From IMG/VR virus record IMGVR_UViG_3300025617_000139, positions 1-21,166 of that record: 21,166 nucleotides of DNA, one strand, 5' to 3'. Below are positions 1 through 6,918 of this stretch, piece by piece. The position numbers and the translations under genes were made by a program. This stretch comes from a virus. How positions within the stretch are numbered: the first letter of the stretch is position 1; the number at the start of each line of letters is the position of its first letter. The notes beneath the pieces were generated by a model. The model had not been told where the DNA came from, made no database searches, and saw nothing but the letters and a program-made list of their open reading frames with translations.

Positions 1-24
1 CACTCGAAATGGTAAAATGGTTTA

Positions 25-105
25 ATGAATGAATTTGACGCTGTAGACGGATACCATGTCCCCCTCGACCCAATGGAAGCAATGCAATGCGATTCATGTC
101 AGTAG
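25..105 (+). CDS. Possible 26-residue microprotein ending in CxxC
   Basis: A 26-codon frame beginning at ATG 25 and ending at TAG 103-105. It encodes an acidic peptide that ends MQCDSCQ. The start overlaps a TAA (23-25) in one upstream frame and a TGA (30-32) in another, so an upstream gene probably ends here and is coupled to it; which frame is that gene's tail cannot be decided from 30 bases. There is no strong ribosome site. The single C-x2-C resembles half of the zinc ribbons found in other tiny genes of this window. The stop lies two bases before the Shine-Dalgarno sequence of the next gene. It could be chance. Confidence 0.35.
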   Translation: MNEFDAVDGYHVPLDPMEAMQCDSCQ

Positions 106-117
106 CAGGAGGGTGCT

Positions 118-405
118 GTGACTGCGATCCGCCGTGCAATAACTGCTTACCTAAAAGGACTTAAATATATTATGAACAAACCTTCATGGAAGAACCGCCG
201 GAGATACATCCTGGCGTCTTTTGTCATTGGCGGAATCATGCTCGTCGGAAGTACAATGACCGTGCTGTCTGGCAACATGTCTGACGTTAGTGACCTCGTT
301 ACTGGTGGTGTAGCATTGATTACACTCATACTCACCAGCTACATTTTTGGTGCAGTGTGGGAAGACAAATCACTACACAACAAGGAGGAAAATCCTGATG
401 GATAA
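118..405 (+). CDS. Small two-helix membrane protein, holin-like
   Basis: A 95-residue protein with a basic N-terminus (residues 1-30, many Arg and Lys), a first hydrophobic segment at about 30-50, a short polar turn, and a second hydrophobic segment at about 62-82, followed by a charged tail. This is the size and topology of class II holins or partner holin/antiholin proteins. The start is GTG 118, five bases after AGGAGG; no better start is near. Its 3' end overlaps the next gene by 8 bases, and the next gene is a recognisable holin, so the two probably form a dual membrane lysis pair. Function is inferred from topology and position; no diagnostic motif is visible. Confidence 0.72.
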   Translation: MTAIRRAITAYLKGLKYIMNKPSWKNRRRYILASFVIGGIMLVGSTMTVLSGNMSDVSDLVTGGVALITLILTSYIFGAVWEDKSLHNKEENPDG

Positions 406-604
406 GCTTCGTAAATACCTCGACTATTCCGTAGAGCGTGCAGCCAAAACCACGGCACAAACAGCCCTAGCCGCAATCGGAAGCGCCGCAATCGGCGTGC
501 TCGAAGTTGACTGGACGATGGTTGTCTCGGTCAGCGCCCTCGCTGGAATCATGTCGCTCCTAACGTCCGTACTTCAGTACGACAGAAAGCCTTTGTCCGA
601 ATAG
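398..604 (+). CDS. Holin, r1t-like
   Basis: A 68-residue protein. A charged N-terminus (MDKLRKYLDYSVERAAKT) leads into an Ala/Gly-rich hydrophobic helix (about 18-33), a short turn with VDWT, and a second hydrophobic helix (about 38-55), then a charged tail. This pattern matches the phage r1t holin family common in actinophages and lactococcal phages, which form the inner-membrane lesion that releases or activates endolysin. ATG 398 is preceded by AAGGAGG at 382-388. A frame starting further upstream (347) would overlap the previous gene by far more and lacks a ribosome site. It is the last gene before the convergent terminator. Confidence 0.8.
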   Translation: MDKLRKYLDYSVERAAKTTAQTALAAIGSAAIGVLEVDWTMVVSVSALAGIMSLLTSVLQYDRKPLSE

Positions 605-633
605 ACAGAAAGGCCGGTGATCCAACTCTAAAA

Positions 634-666
634 CAGAAACCCCCCGGTAAATCCGGGGGGTTTCTG
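634..666. terminator. Bidirectional intrinsic terminator
   Basis: A perfect 14-bp inverted repeat: CAGAAACCCCCCGG (634-647), loop TAAAT, CCGGGGGGTTTCTG (653-666). The six-pair G:C core is followed by TTT on the plus strand and, read leftward, also by TTT. It sits 29 bases after the holin stop and 17 bases beyond the end of the leftward operon, so it can end both convergent transcripts. Confidence 0.85.
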
Positions 667-683
667 CCATCGGGGGGAGATGG

Positions 684-875
684 TTATTCTGGGTCCTCGT
701 CCGGGGTTGACGGTACGGACACCCAAACTGATTCCTTGACACCAACAAACTTCTTCTGGCTGGCTGCGTAACCCGCCAGGAAGATTGCTTTGTGGTCGTG
801 GCTGTAACGGTACATGGGGTCGGTCAGGGAGTCAGCCTGGTAGTCAGCCCATGCGCTTTCAATTTGTTCACTCAT
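684..875 (-). CDS. Unknown 63-residue protein, last gene of the leftward operon
   Basis: An acidic 63-residue soluble protein with no motif I recognise; it contains a stretch with YRYSHDHKAIFLAGY and ends in an acidic DEDPE. The start ATG at 875 is preceded by GGAGG. The 42-base gap to the previous gene holds a 6-bp hairpin (TAGCAC at 902-907 with GTGCTA at 915-920) overlapping that gene's stop, and an AT-rich TATAAA on the minus strand; these could be an attenuator or a weak internal promoter. The pattern of a short helix with an FLAGY-type motif is seen in many small phage proteins, but I cannot name a family. Confidence 0.72.
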   Translation of the reverse strand: MSEQIESAWADYQADSLTDPMYRYSHDHKAIFLAGYAASQKKFVGVKESVWVSVPSTPDEDPE

Positions 876-917
876 TTGATACCTCCGTGTTTTTATAAAC
901 CTAGCACAACTTTAGTG

Positions 918-1436
918 CTACTTCCAGTACTTCTCCAAGGTTGGCCCGTGCTTGGACTTTAGTGCCCGCGCGAACAGGTGGAGCATCGCATCATTGGCGT
1001 CCCGACCGTCGGCGTGGTTCACTTCCTTCCCGGTTAACCACAAATTATTCTTTTTTAGGAACTCGTCTCCGACCAGCTTTTTATCCGATGGTTGCTGCCA
1101 ATTGACCGCCGAACCAAAGTGATCCATGATGACACCCTCAATGCGGAGAGGCTCGACGTTAGGTTTGAAATCGGTGGAGAGAACCCTAAAGTTTTCGCAC
1201 ACCACATCTAGGTGCCAGTCCAGCTCCATGTACCGTTCCCGAAAATTCTTTAGGCAGTCCTCCTCAACGATAGCCTTGCCGTCCCTGGTCTTGTGCAGCC
1301 ACTCAATAAAGCCAAATGTGCCATCTGGGATTATCGCCCTGTAGACGACCTCCAGCGGAAGCTCCTCTGTCATCCTGCCAATAGCAATCCCCGTCGCTTT
1401 GCCCGGATCAATTGACATGTAGTAATCAACGCTCAT
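918..1436 (-). CDS. RuvC-like Holliday junction resolvase / RNase H-fold nuclease
   Basis: A 172-residue protein with the RuvC-type layout. The first strand carries IDPGKATGIAIG with the catalytic Asp at residue 10. A second acidic position is Glu81 in VCENF. Glu100 lies in the LRIEGVI helix. A C-terminal segment, HADGRDANDAMLHLFARAL (141-159), supplies His and Asp residues where RuvC has its last metal ligands. Length matches RuvC (about 170). In a phage it would resolve branched DNA before packaging, and it sits downstream of the recombination genes. The start ATG 1436 lies 11 bases inside the end of the upstream gene, with GAGGGAG ahead of it. Substrate specificity is inferred. Confidence 0.85.
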   Translation of the reverse strand: MSVDYYMSIDPGKATGIAIGRMTEELPLEVVYRAIIPDGTFGFIEWLHKTRDGKAIVEEDCLKNFRERYMELDWHLDVVCENFRVLSTDFKPNVEPLRIEGVIMDHFGSAVNWQQPSDKKLVGDEFLKKNNLWLTGKEVNHADGRDANDAMLHLFARALKSKHGPTLEKYWK

Positions 1437-1761
1437 CTATAGTCAGCTCCCTCACTCCTGGTCCAAATATTTCCCTCAATGTTCTTATGACCGTAATGCC
1501 ACGGGCGTCCTCTGTCAAGCCAAGTGCCCACTCGAGCGCGGCCTTCATGGAATCCGGATTGGGGTTGGGTATGTATGCGTAATCACACAACCAGCCCGGC
1601 TTCTCCCTCAAGGCAATCACCCTCCCGGGGGACCCTGGAACAGCCCTCACGGGCTTTATAAGCGTCTCCGTGACCACCAGCTCCTTGGCGGCCTTAAGTA
1701 TCGCGAGATCGTCTCCTGTGGGCTTAGAGGGGTATATGGGGAGCGGGACTATATTAGTCAT
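1426..1761 (-). CDS. Unknown 111-residue protein
   Basis: No family recognised. The chosen start (ATG 1761) overlaps the upstream stop by 8 bases (ATGACTAA), the coupling style used throughout this operon; a longer frame to 1899 would run deep inside the upstream gene. The protein has a proline-rich N-terminus (VPLPIYPSKP), a middle segment with REKPGWLCDYAYIPNPNPDS, and a helical C-terminus. No signal peptide or membrane segment is visible. Lying between the two-module protein and the resolvase suggests a DNA-metabolism accessory, but that is only position. Confidence 0.7.
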   Translation of the reverse strand: MTNIVPLPIYPSKPTGDDLAILKAAKELVVTETLIKPVRAVPGSPGRVIALREKPGWLCDYAYIPNPNPDSMKAALEWALGLTEDARGITVIRTLREIFGPGVRELTIDER

Positions 1762-2494
1762 CGAGGCTGAGTCTATTGACCCAGGACTCACCGGCGTCTC
1801 CACCCCAGGCATCCCACGCAACACGACCTGGCGAGGGGTATCCATCCTGGTTAGACCGGAATCCCTCGGCACCCTTGCTCGCCTTGGAGTGGCGTGCAAA
1901 GAACGCTCGCATCTTGATTGCGGTAGACCTCGAGATGCTCCCGCCCCTGGCTAGCTGTGCCATTCGAGCGCGTCCCACGTCAGTGAATCCGCTACCAGCC
2001 TTGCCGTCAGCGACCCATTTCTGCGCACGCTTGGCAGCCGAGCTAACGCCCGCTGGCACTTTGTATGTATCTTCCTCCGATATGTTGAAGTTAACCACTC
2101 CAGCCCACTCCCTTCCTTTGGATTTCTTTGGGTGCTTTGATGGTAGCAAGTCGTTGTCGGTAACATACTTGCTGTTCTCTGGCCTGCCGTTGCGCAGCAG
2201 GTAAAGGTATGCGTTCACCCTGGCCATCGCCCACGCCGCCCGGCTAACGCCCGGTCTGTGCGAAGTCGAGAATGCGCCAGCACCACGACGCCATACCGCT
2301 AGCAATGCGCCTAGTGTGGCACGCTTGCCGGCCTCGGGGTTGGCCTTGTTGTGATCCGCAACTTTCTTGCGCAGCGAAGTCCTCGTCGCATCGTCAACGC
2401 TAATCCTAGAGTTGCCCTTGCTTGCGGAGCCAGACTTGTTCTTGTCCGATCCCTTGATCTGGTCGCGCTTTGGCGCGGGGGTTGATGCTGACAT
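1754..2494 (-). CDS. Two-module phage protein (RGAGAF / FFARH-WGGDAG type)
   Basis: A 246-residue basic protein. After a disordered Ser/Lys-rich N-terminus (1-35) there is a helical module (about 36-125) containing RRGAGAFSTSHRP, ARVNAYLYLL and DNDLLPSKHP. A second module (about 170-238) has GRARMAQLARGGSIS, MRAFFARH and SPGRVAWDAWGGDAGESW. From memory both modules recur in phage and prophage proteins, often near head or protease genes, where the second module appears as a C-terminal extension; no biochemical role is known to me. Here it lies between the primase-helicase and the resolvase. The start ATG 2494 is five bases after the primase stop, with a weak AGGATT ribosome site. Confidence 0.75.
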   Translation of the reverse strand: MSASTPAPKRDQIKGSDKNKSGSASKGNSRISVDDATRTSLRKKVADHNKANPEAGKRATLGALLAVWRRGAGAFSTSHRPGVSRAAWAMARVNAYLYLLRNGRPENSKYVTDNDLLPSKHPKKSKGREWAGVVNFNISEEDTYKVPAGVSSAAKRAQKWVADGKAGSGFTDVGRARMAQLARGGSISRSTAIKMRAFFARHSKASKGAEGFRSNQDGYPSPGRVAWDAWGGDAGESWVNRLSLDD

Positions 2495-2499
2495 AAATC

Positions 2500-4719
2500 C
2501 TACTTGTTAATCACGAGCCACTTGGACCCTGAATCCATTACCTCTTTAATTCTACCTTGCGATGTGAGCGCTCCGACAGCTTCCTGAAGGTCCCGAACTC
2601 GCCAAGCCTTGAATCTTCTGTTCACAAACTCAATCTTGACCTTCTCCTCTTTGCTGTTCACGAAGGCTTCGACCTCATCGCAGGCCCGCTCGAAGTCGCT
2701 GGCGTTAATATTGCGAGCAACAATCATCAGGTTCTTGACCCACTCTTCCGCTGCCTCAATCGCCTTGAGCACATCCGCGAGTTCCGTTGTCTTCCTGCCC
2801 TCAGAAACCGCAAGCAATGTTGCGCACTTGCGGATTGTGACACCCATACGCACGAGTGATGGGTTGATGATGTCCCAGTTGGGGTCAGACTTCTTGACCA
2901 AGTTAGCCAAGTCCCACTTCACGTCGGTCATCCGCTTGGCTGCCTCTTTCGTAATGCCAACCGCAATGTTGTTCGATGCCTGCTCTGCCCTGAGCTGACG
3001 TTTAATCTCTGAGAACTCGGCTGCCCACTGGCGTGCCATCGGCTCAAAGCCCAGCTTGATTTCTGTGCCGTCGGAGTCCTCCTCCTTGACCGCCTCTTTG
3101 CTCAGTGTTCGAGGCTCGCCAATCGACCACATAAACCGCGCCAGGAATCCCGACTTGAACATCTCCCTGTTTAGGGATCGTGCAATCTCTTCCGGCGTGC
3201 CCATTAGGTGCATAACAAACTGGGTCTTCGCGGCCTTAGACATTTCCTTCTTGCCCACTCGGAGCATCGGCGGAACGGTCCCGTCGTATAGCAACGCCAG
3301 GTCTTCCATCATTCCGTTGGTCCAGTCCTGGGTCGCCCACTGCTTGAACAATCCGTGCGCCTCGTCCTTGTTGAATAGAGACACCTTGCCGTCGCGCTCG
3401 ATGAGCTTCTCGCCAAGAGCGTTGGGGCTGGCGTTACCGCCCAGGTTGTAGCCAGGGTCCTCGGAGAACACCTCGTCCATCACCGTGCGCATCAGCTTGA
3501 GCGCCTGTGACTTACCCGTGGTTGTCTCACCGAGTGTCATCGTGTACAGGTTGAGGCCCTCGGGGCCACTCTTGCGAGGTATGAATGCGATGTCGGCAAA
3601 GGCGCACGAAAGTATGGTCCATGCGTTAATCCTGTCGTAGGGACCATTCTGCTTGGCCAACTTGCTGTGCGCCCAGTCCACATAGTTATCCACCCATGTG
3701 GAGTGGTGCTCAAGCGACTGCCGCTCATCGCCCTTCAGTAACTCTAGGTTGCTCTCTGCTGTGTCCAGCTCCGGTGGCTCTTTGCCCTCACCGCGCTCCC
3801 ACTCAATCTCACCGTAGGCTTTGTTAGCTTCGGCTAGGAGACCGTGGATTCCCCTTGGGTCTTCTTGGCTCCACTTGCGGGATGCCGGAGCATTCCACGC
3901 GATACTAATCGCTTCCTCTTTGGTGATAGTACCCTCAAGCCGAAAAAGTTCACATAGAAGCCGGTACCTGGATTCAGATCGATTGCCATCGGCACCCACC
4001 TTCGGCTCCGCAAGGGCGATGTTAAGCGCGTGTTGCGGTAGTTTATCCAGCGCCGTAGTGTAATCCGGGAGTTCCATCGGTGTCGCAACCTGAACGCCAG
4101 TCTCCCGGCCCAGGATAGGTCTTTCAATAGTGTCGACATCTTCATATGCCCCTTCCATATCCATTACGTTGTAGATGATTCCGTTGTACTCAGCCACCAC
4201 AGATTCCGGGAACCCATGGCTTGTGTTGACCGTATCTGGTAGGCGCAGCACCTTGTTAGCTGACCAACCAGACGGGTCGCAACCGTCCTCCTTGTGTGCG
4301 GTTGTAATCTTGTGCGCAATCTCAGCAGCGCGCCTAGCTTCGATAGGCTCATCCAGCAACCAGTAGTCGTGGCCGCGACCGCGTGAAGTGACGACGTGCA
4401 CTGATGGCTCGAGTCGGAACTTGTCTGGTGTGCACAAGTCTGAATCCATGTAGATGGTCTGCGAACTCAGAGCGTTCTCTGGGGTGCGAGCAATGTTGCC
4501 CTTGTCGTTGGTCTTATCGCCGTAAAGCAGTGGAGATAGGTACACATCCTCACCCGAGTGGGCCTCTGCGTACTCAACCATTTCCTTCAACTGATCGGGG
4601 TACTTGAATGTCTTATGGATGTTTACATTCAGCTTGCCTGCCGCAGTCTTTCCGCTTGCTCTGCTGATAAAAGCGTTACCACTGCGCTCCCCCAAAATGG
4701 TGGTAATAAAATTTTCCAT
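2500..4719 (-). CDS. Primase-helicase (AEP-type primase fused to P-loop ATPase)
   Basis: A 739-residue replication protein. The N-terminal third resembles archaeo-eukaryotic primases of the RepB/prim-pol type: a metal-binding acidic pair in IYMDSD (residues 89-94), then VTSRGRGHDYWLLDEP (110-125) and the nucleotide-site strand ANKVLRLPDTVN (154-165). A linker leads to a P-loop ATPase with Walker A GETTTGKS (397-404), an acidic FNKDEAHG (449-456) that serves as Walker B, and a polar strand FVMHLMGTPEE (501-511) like sensor 1. It would unwind DNA and lay primers at the phage fork. ATG 4719 follows AAGGAGGGG. No separate DnaB or DnaG is visible, so one protein probably covers both jobs. Confidence 0.85.
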   Translation of the reverse strand: MENFITTILGERSGNAFISRASGKTAAGKLNVNIHKTFKYPDQLKEMVEYAEAHSGEDVYLSPLLYGDKTNDKGNIARTPENALSSQTIYMDSDLCTPDKFRLEPSVHVVTSRGRGHDYWLLDEPIEARRAAEIAHKITTAHKEDGCDPSGWSANKVLRLPDTVNTSHGFPESVVAEYNGIIYNVMDMEGAYEDVDTIERPILGRETGVQVATPMELPDYTTALDKLPQHALNIALAEPKVGADGNRSESRYRLLCELFRLEGTITKEEAISIAWNAPASRKWSQEDPRGIHGLLAEANKAYGEIEWERGEGKEPPELDTAESNLELLKGDERQSLEHHSTWVDNYVDWAHSKLAKQNGPYDRINAWTILSCAFADIAFIPRKSGPEGLNLYTMTLGETTTGKSQALKLMRTVMDEVFSEDPGYNLGGNASPNALGEKLIERDGKVSLFNKDEAHGLFKQWATQDWTNGMMEDLALLYDGTVPPMLRVGKKEMSKAAKTQFVMHLMGTPEEIARSLNREMFKSGFLARFMWSIGEPRTLSKEAVKEEDSDGTEIKLGFEPMARQWAAEFSEIKRQLRAEQASNNIAVGITKEAAKRMTDVKWDLANLVKKSDPNWDIINPSLVRMGVTIRKCATLLAVSEGRKTTELADVLKAIEAAEEWVKNLMIVARNINASDFERACDEVEAFVNSKEEKVKIEFVNRRFKAWRVRDLQEAVGALTSQGRIKEVMDSGSKWLVINK

Positions 4720-4748
4720 ATCCCCTCCTTGTCTAATGTCTGCTTCAG

Positions 4749-4821
4749 CTGGCCCACCTGGACTCGAACCAGGAACCTACCGGTTAACAGCCGGTCGCTC
4801 TGCCAATTGAGCTATGGGCCA
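4749..4821 (-). tRNA. tRNA-Asn (anticodon GTT)
   Basis: A complete 73-nt cloverleaf on the minus strand. Acceptor arm TGGCCCA/TGGGCCA (7 bp), D arm GCTC/GAGC with loop AATTGGCA, anticodon stem ACCGG/CCGGT with loop CTGTTAA giving GTT, variable loop AGGTT, and T arm CCTGG/CCAGG with loop TTCGAGT. The discriminator base is G, as usual for tRNA-Asn; CCA is not encoded. It lies inside the leftward operon between SSB and the primase-helicase, so it is cut out of the polycistronic message. A small stem-loop (AACCC at 4822-4826, GGGTT at 4831-4835) abuts its 5' end and overlaps the SSB stop. Confidence 0.95.
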
Positions 4822-4833
4822 AACCCTATTGGG

Positions 4834-5199
4834 TTAGAACGCTCCGTCGTCTGCGGGAGCTGCGCCGTCTTTGCGGTACTTGACAACGACCGACTCGATG
4901 TAGTCAGTCTGAAGCGAGCGACCCTGAGTGCCGTCCTTCTTGTCGAACTCCTTCTCGACCAGCGTTCCGTTGACTTCAACCAGGTCGCCCTGCTGAACAT
5001 CTAAAGAGCTGGCAAGGTCGCGCCACACTGTCACGCGAATCTTGCTGGTGTCACCAGTCTTGACATACTCTCCCGAGTCCCTGTCCTTCTTGGTGTGGTT
5101 GACATAGACGGGGAACTCCATGAGGGGTGTCCCGTTGATGTCCTTGCGGGTGGGCTCCGCCACCACGTTGCCGGTAAATACGGCATTGATTCTGCTCAT
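4834..5199 (-). CDS. ssb: Single-stranded DNA-binding protein
   Basis: A 121-residue OB-fold protein with the SSB pattern: N-terminal NAVFTGNVVAEPTRK, a PVYVN strand, the IRVTVWRDLASS segment, a VEVNGTLVEKEF turn, and a short linker ending ADDGAF. The acidic-aromatic tip is a shortened version of the DDIPF tail by which bacterial SSB recruits partners, so host or phage partners may dock there. The start ATG 5199 follows AGGAGG and overlaps the upstream nuclease stop by 4 bases (ATGA). It would coat single strands for replication and for the ERF annealase two genes upstream. Confidence 0.92.
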   Translation of the reverse strand: MSRINAVFTGNVVAEPTRKDINGTPLMEFPVYVNHTKKDRDSGEYVKTGDTSKIRVTVWRDLASSLDVQQGDLVEVNGTLVEKEFDKKDGTQGRSLQTDYIESVVVKYRKDGAAPADDGAF

Positions 5200-6044
5200 C
5201 TTTCCTCCTGTTTGCGTATCTTCTTAATATCACTGAGCGCGTGTGTCGTGCTTAGCAATCCCGTGAATGCCTTAAACATTACATCATGTTCCGTCTCGGG
5301 CATAATCTTGAGCTTGATGAAGGGTTCCATCGGTGCTCCGTGCTTATCTGTATCGCTTGGCCTCATGTGCAGCAAGCCAAGTTGCTGGTACTCGGGTGCG
5401 GGTTGTTCAACCCACTTATCCTCGACCTCGATAAGCATCGTGTCGCATCTCTTCAGGGCCTCGAGTTGCATCCAGTGCTCGTCCCAGGTGTTGCGCGAAG
5501 TCTTCACGTCAACCAGGGTGGGAACACCATCGATCTCCCAGAACCCATCCGCCGTGCCAGCGTAGCCGTACTCCTTGTTCCACAGCGTGAACTCGGAATG
5601 AATTGGCCGCACATCATGCTCGGCGTTGTATGCGTTCCACTGGTCCACCATCTCCCAAAAAAAAGGTGGCGCATCTGTTACGTCAGGGTAGGGGCAAGCC
5701 TCGTGGTCGGCTGCCACCCAGTCGTGCACCATTGTGCCTAGTTCGGCTGCGTCATTGAGCACGCCATCCGAATAGTTCCTGATGTCCGTCAGGTCACCCT
5801 TGAGCGGATCGCGCTTCCAGTACCAGCGGAGGAAGCCAAAGCCCTGCTCCTCGGTGCGGTTGAGCAACCCGTCCACGTTTGCCACCGCGTAGGCAGCAGT
5901 GTTATCTACTGCCCACTGGACTATGGCTGGCTTGTTCAGTTGCTTCAGGACCGTGGTGACACCGGGCACAATATCCCCTGTGTGGGGGTGCTTGTACCCG
6001 GAGCCACCGTGCCCCGAAGACCGAACCCTAAGCTTGGGTTCCAT
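5196..6044 (-). CDS. RecB/Cas4-like PD-(D/E)xK nuclease
   Basis: A 282-residue protein with RecB-family nuclease motifs: His107 in GTMVHDW, Asp166 in YAGTADGF, the core DVK at 179-181 (TLVDVKTS), and a following helix with MQLEALK (192-198) as in motif QhxxY. It would degrade or trim DNA ends to give single strands for annealing. Actinophage relatives are often labelled Cas4-family exonucleases, but only two Cys residues (117 and 200) are present, so the four-Cys Fe-S cluster of true Cas4 is absent. It lies between ERF and SSB, a standard recombination grouping, and its stop overlaps the SSB start by 4 bases. Confidence 0.85.
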   Translation of the reverse strand: MEPKLRVRSSGHGGSGYKHPHTGDIVPGVTTVLKQLNKPAIVQWAVDNTAAYAVANVDGLLNRTEEQGFGFLRWYWKRDPLKGDLTDIRNYSDGVLNDAAELGTMVHDWVAADHEACPYPDVTDAPPFFWEMVDQWNAYNAEHDVRPIHSEFTLWNKEYGYAGTADGFWEIDGVPTLVDVKTSRNTWDEHWMQLEALKRCDTMLIEVEDKWVEQPAPEYQQLGLLHMRPSDTDKHGAPMEPFIKLKIMPETEHDVMFKAFTGLLSTTHALSDIKKIRKQEER

Positions 6045-6207
6045 GATTTTGCAATCCGTGCAGGAACGAGTACAGCTGTGCCATGTTCAGCGCCTCCACC
6101 TCAGAGTCCAGGTAGTCATACTTACCAGACTCGGGGCACTGGCCGCAGTTCCACATGGCAACCCACATTGAATCTCCAACCGTGGGCGACTTAGCTGAGA
6201 CCTGCAT
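6028..6207 (-). CDS. 59-residue protein with CGQC motif
   Basis: A gene of 59 codons plus stop. ATG 6207 overlaps the ERF stop as TAATG, and TAG (6028-6030) lies 17 bases inside the RecB-like gene, so it fills the gap exactly. The protein has MWVAMWNCGQCPESGKYDY followed by an amphipathic helix (EVEALNMAQLYSFLHGLQ). One C-x2-C pair could bind a metal as a dimer or be redox-active; a complete four-ligand finger is not present. Its position between the annealase and the nuclease suggests a recombination accessory, by context only. Confidence 0.7.
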   Translation of the reverse strand: MQVSAKSPTVGDSMWVAMWNCGQCPESGKYDYLDSEVEALNMAQLYSFLHGLQNHGTQA

Positions 6208-6908
6208 TACGCAACCTCGCCCGCCTTGAGTGCAGCAAGTACTTGCTTGAGGATGGATTCATCCTTCTTCCACTCGTCCGCAGGCTGGCCACCGGAGATG
6301 CGCTCACCGATAGCGTTGGCGACAGCACCATTGAGACCATTGGAACCGAGAAACGTCTTGATCTGGTCATATGTGCCAGGGGCCGCAGCCTTCTGAATCT
6401 TGGCCGTGGACGCTGAAGAACCACCAGCGTTAGGTGTTACCTCGTAGCCATCGGGGTCCGGCTCGCCGGTTGCGATGTTGAAGGTAAGCAGGTTTGCAAT
6501 CTTCTGGGCCTGAGTCACCGCCTTGCGCCCACCCTTGTCTCCGTTGTCCGCACCCTCAGCGGTAACACTGATAGTGAACTCGGAACCATCCACCGTGCTG
6601 ATGTATGTCACATCCAGGGTGACAATAGTCATAGGCACGCTACGGTTAGCGCCAATCTCCCTCGTCACCAGCTGGTGATTCGTGATGACTGGCTTGGTGA
6701 TGACGTTGTTCTCAATCATCAACTTCGAGATTGCCACGAGGATGTCATCGTTCTTCACATACTTGTAGCTACCCTGTGACGCTGGACCAACCCCAGCTTT
6801 TGGCACGCTGCCAACGCCAGCCTGGATGGCTGCGATTGCACCGTATATTTTCGGCACTGATGCCGACTTGGCTGCTGTACCCGTCTTGGGTGTTGCAGTT
6901 GTTGCCAT
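6207..6908 (-). CDS. erf: ERF-family single-strand annealing protein
   Basis: A 233-residue protein with the ERF core. After an Ala/Lys-rich start the helix KIYGAIAAIQAGVGSV (20-35) leads to YKYVKNDDILVAI, beta strands (92-115), and the diagnostic segment TAEGADNGDKGGRKAVTQAQK (117-136, GDKG then an amphipathic helix), ending FNIATGEPDPDG. A Gly/Ser linker and a C-terminal helical tail (from about 178) with EWKKDESILKQVLAALK follow. ERF proteins form rings that anneal complementary strands in recombination and genome circularisation. ATG 6908 follows AGGAGG. Its stop overlaps the next start by one base. Confidence 0.9.
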   Translation of the reverse strand: MATTATPKTGTAAKSASVPKIYGAIAAIQAGVGSVPKAGVGPASQGSYKYVKNDDILVAISKLMIENNVITKPVITNHQLVTREIGANRSVPMTIVTLDVTYISTVDGSEFTISVTAEGADNGDKGGRKAVTQAQKIANLLTFNIATGEPDPDGYEVTPNAGGSSASTAKIQKAAAPGTYDQIKTFLGSNGLNGAVANAIGERISGGQPADEWKKDESILKQVLAALKAGEVA

Positions 6909-6918
6909 TTCCTACCTC

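Noticed and set aside
1-32. Tail of an upstream rightward gene
   Set aside because: Two frames end here (TAA 23-25 and TGA 30-32); too little sequence to choose or to identify the product.
1762-1899. N-terminal extension of the 111-residue protein
   Set aside because: It lies wholly inside the upstream gene and lacks a ribosome site; the ATG at 1761 fits the operon's 8-base overlap style.
2557-3451. Rightward frames of 100-131 codons opposite the primase-helicase
   Set aside because: They are shadows of a gene with strong protein motifs, and have Ser/Leu-rich compositions typical of antisense frames.
4749-4821. tRNA as a phage attachment site
   Set aside because: The tRNA is inside an operon and complete, and no integrase gene is visible in the window.
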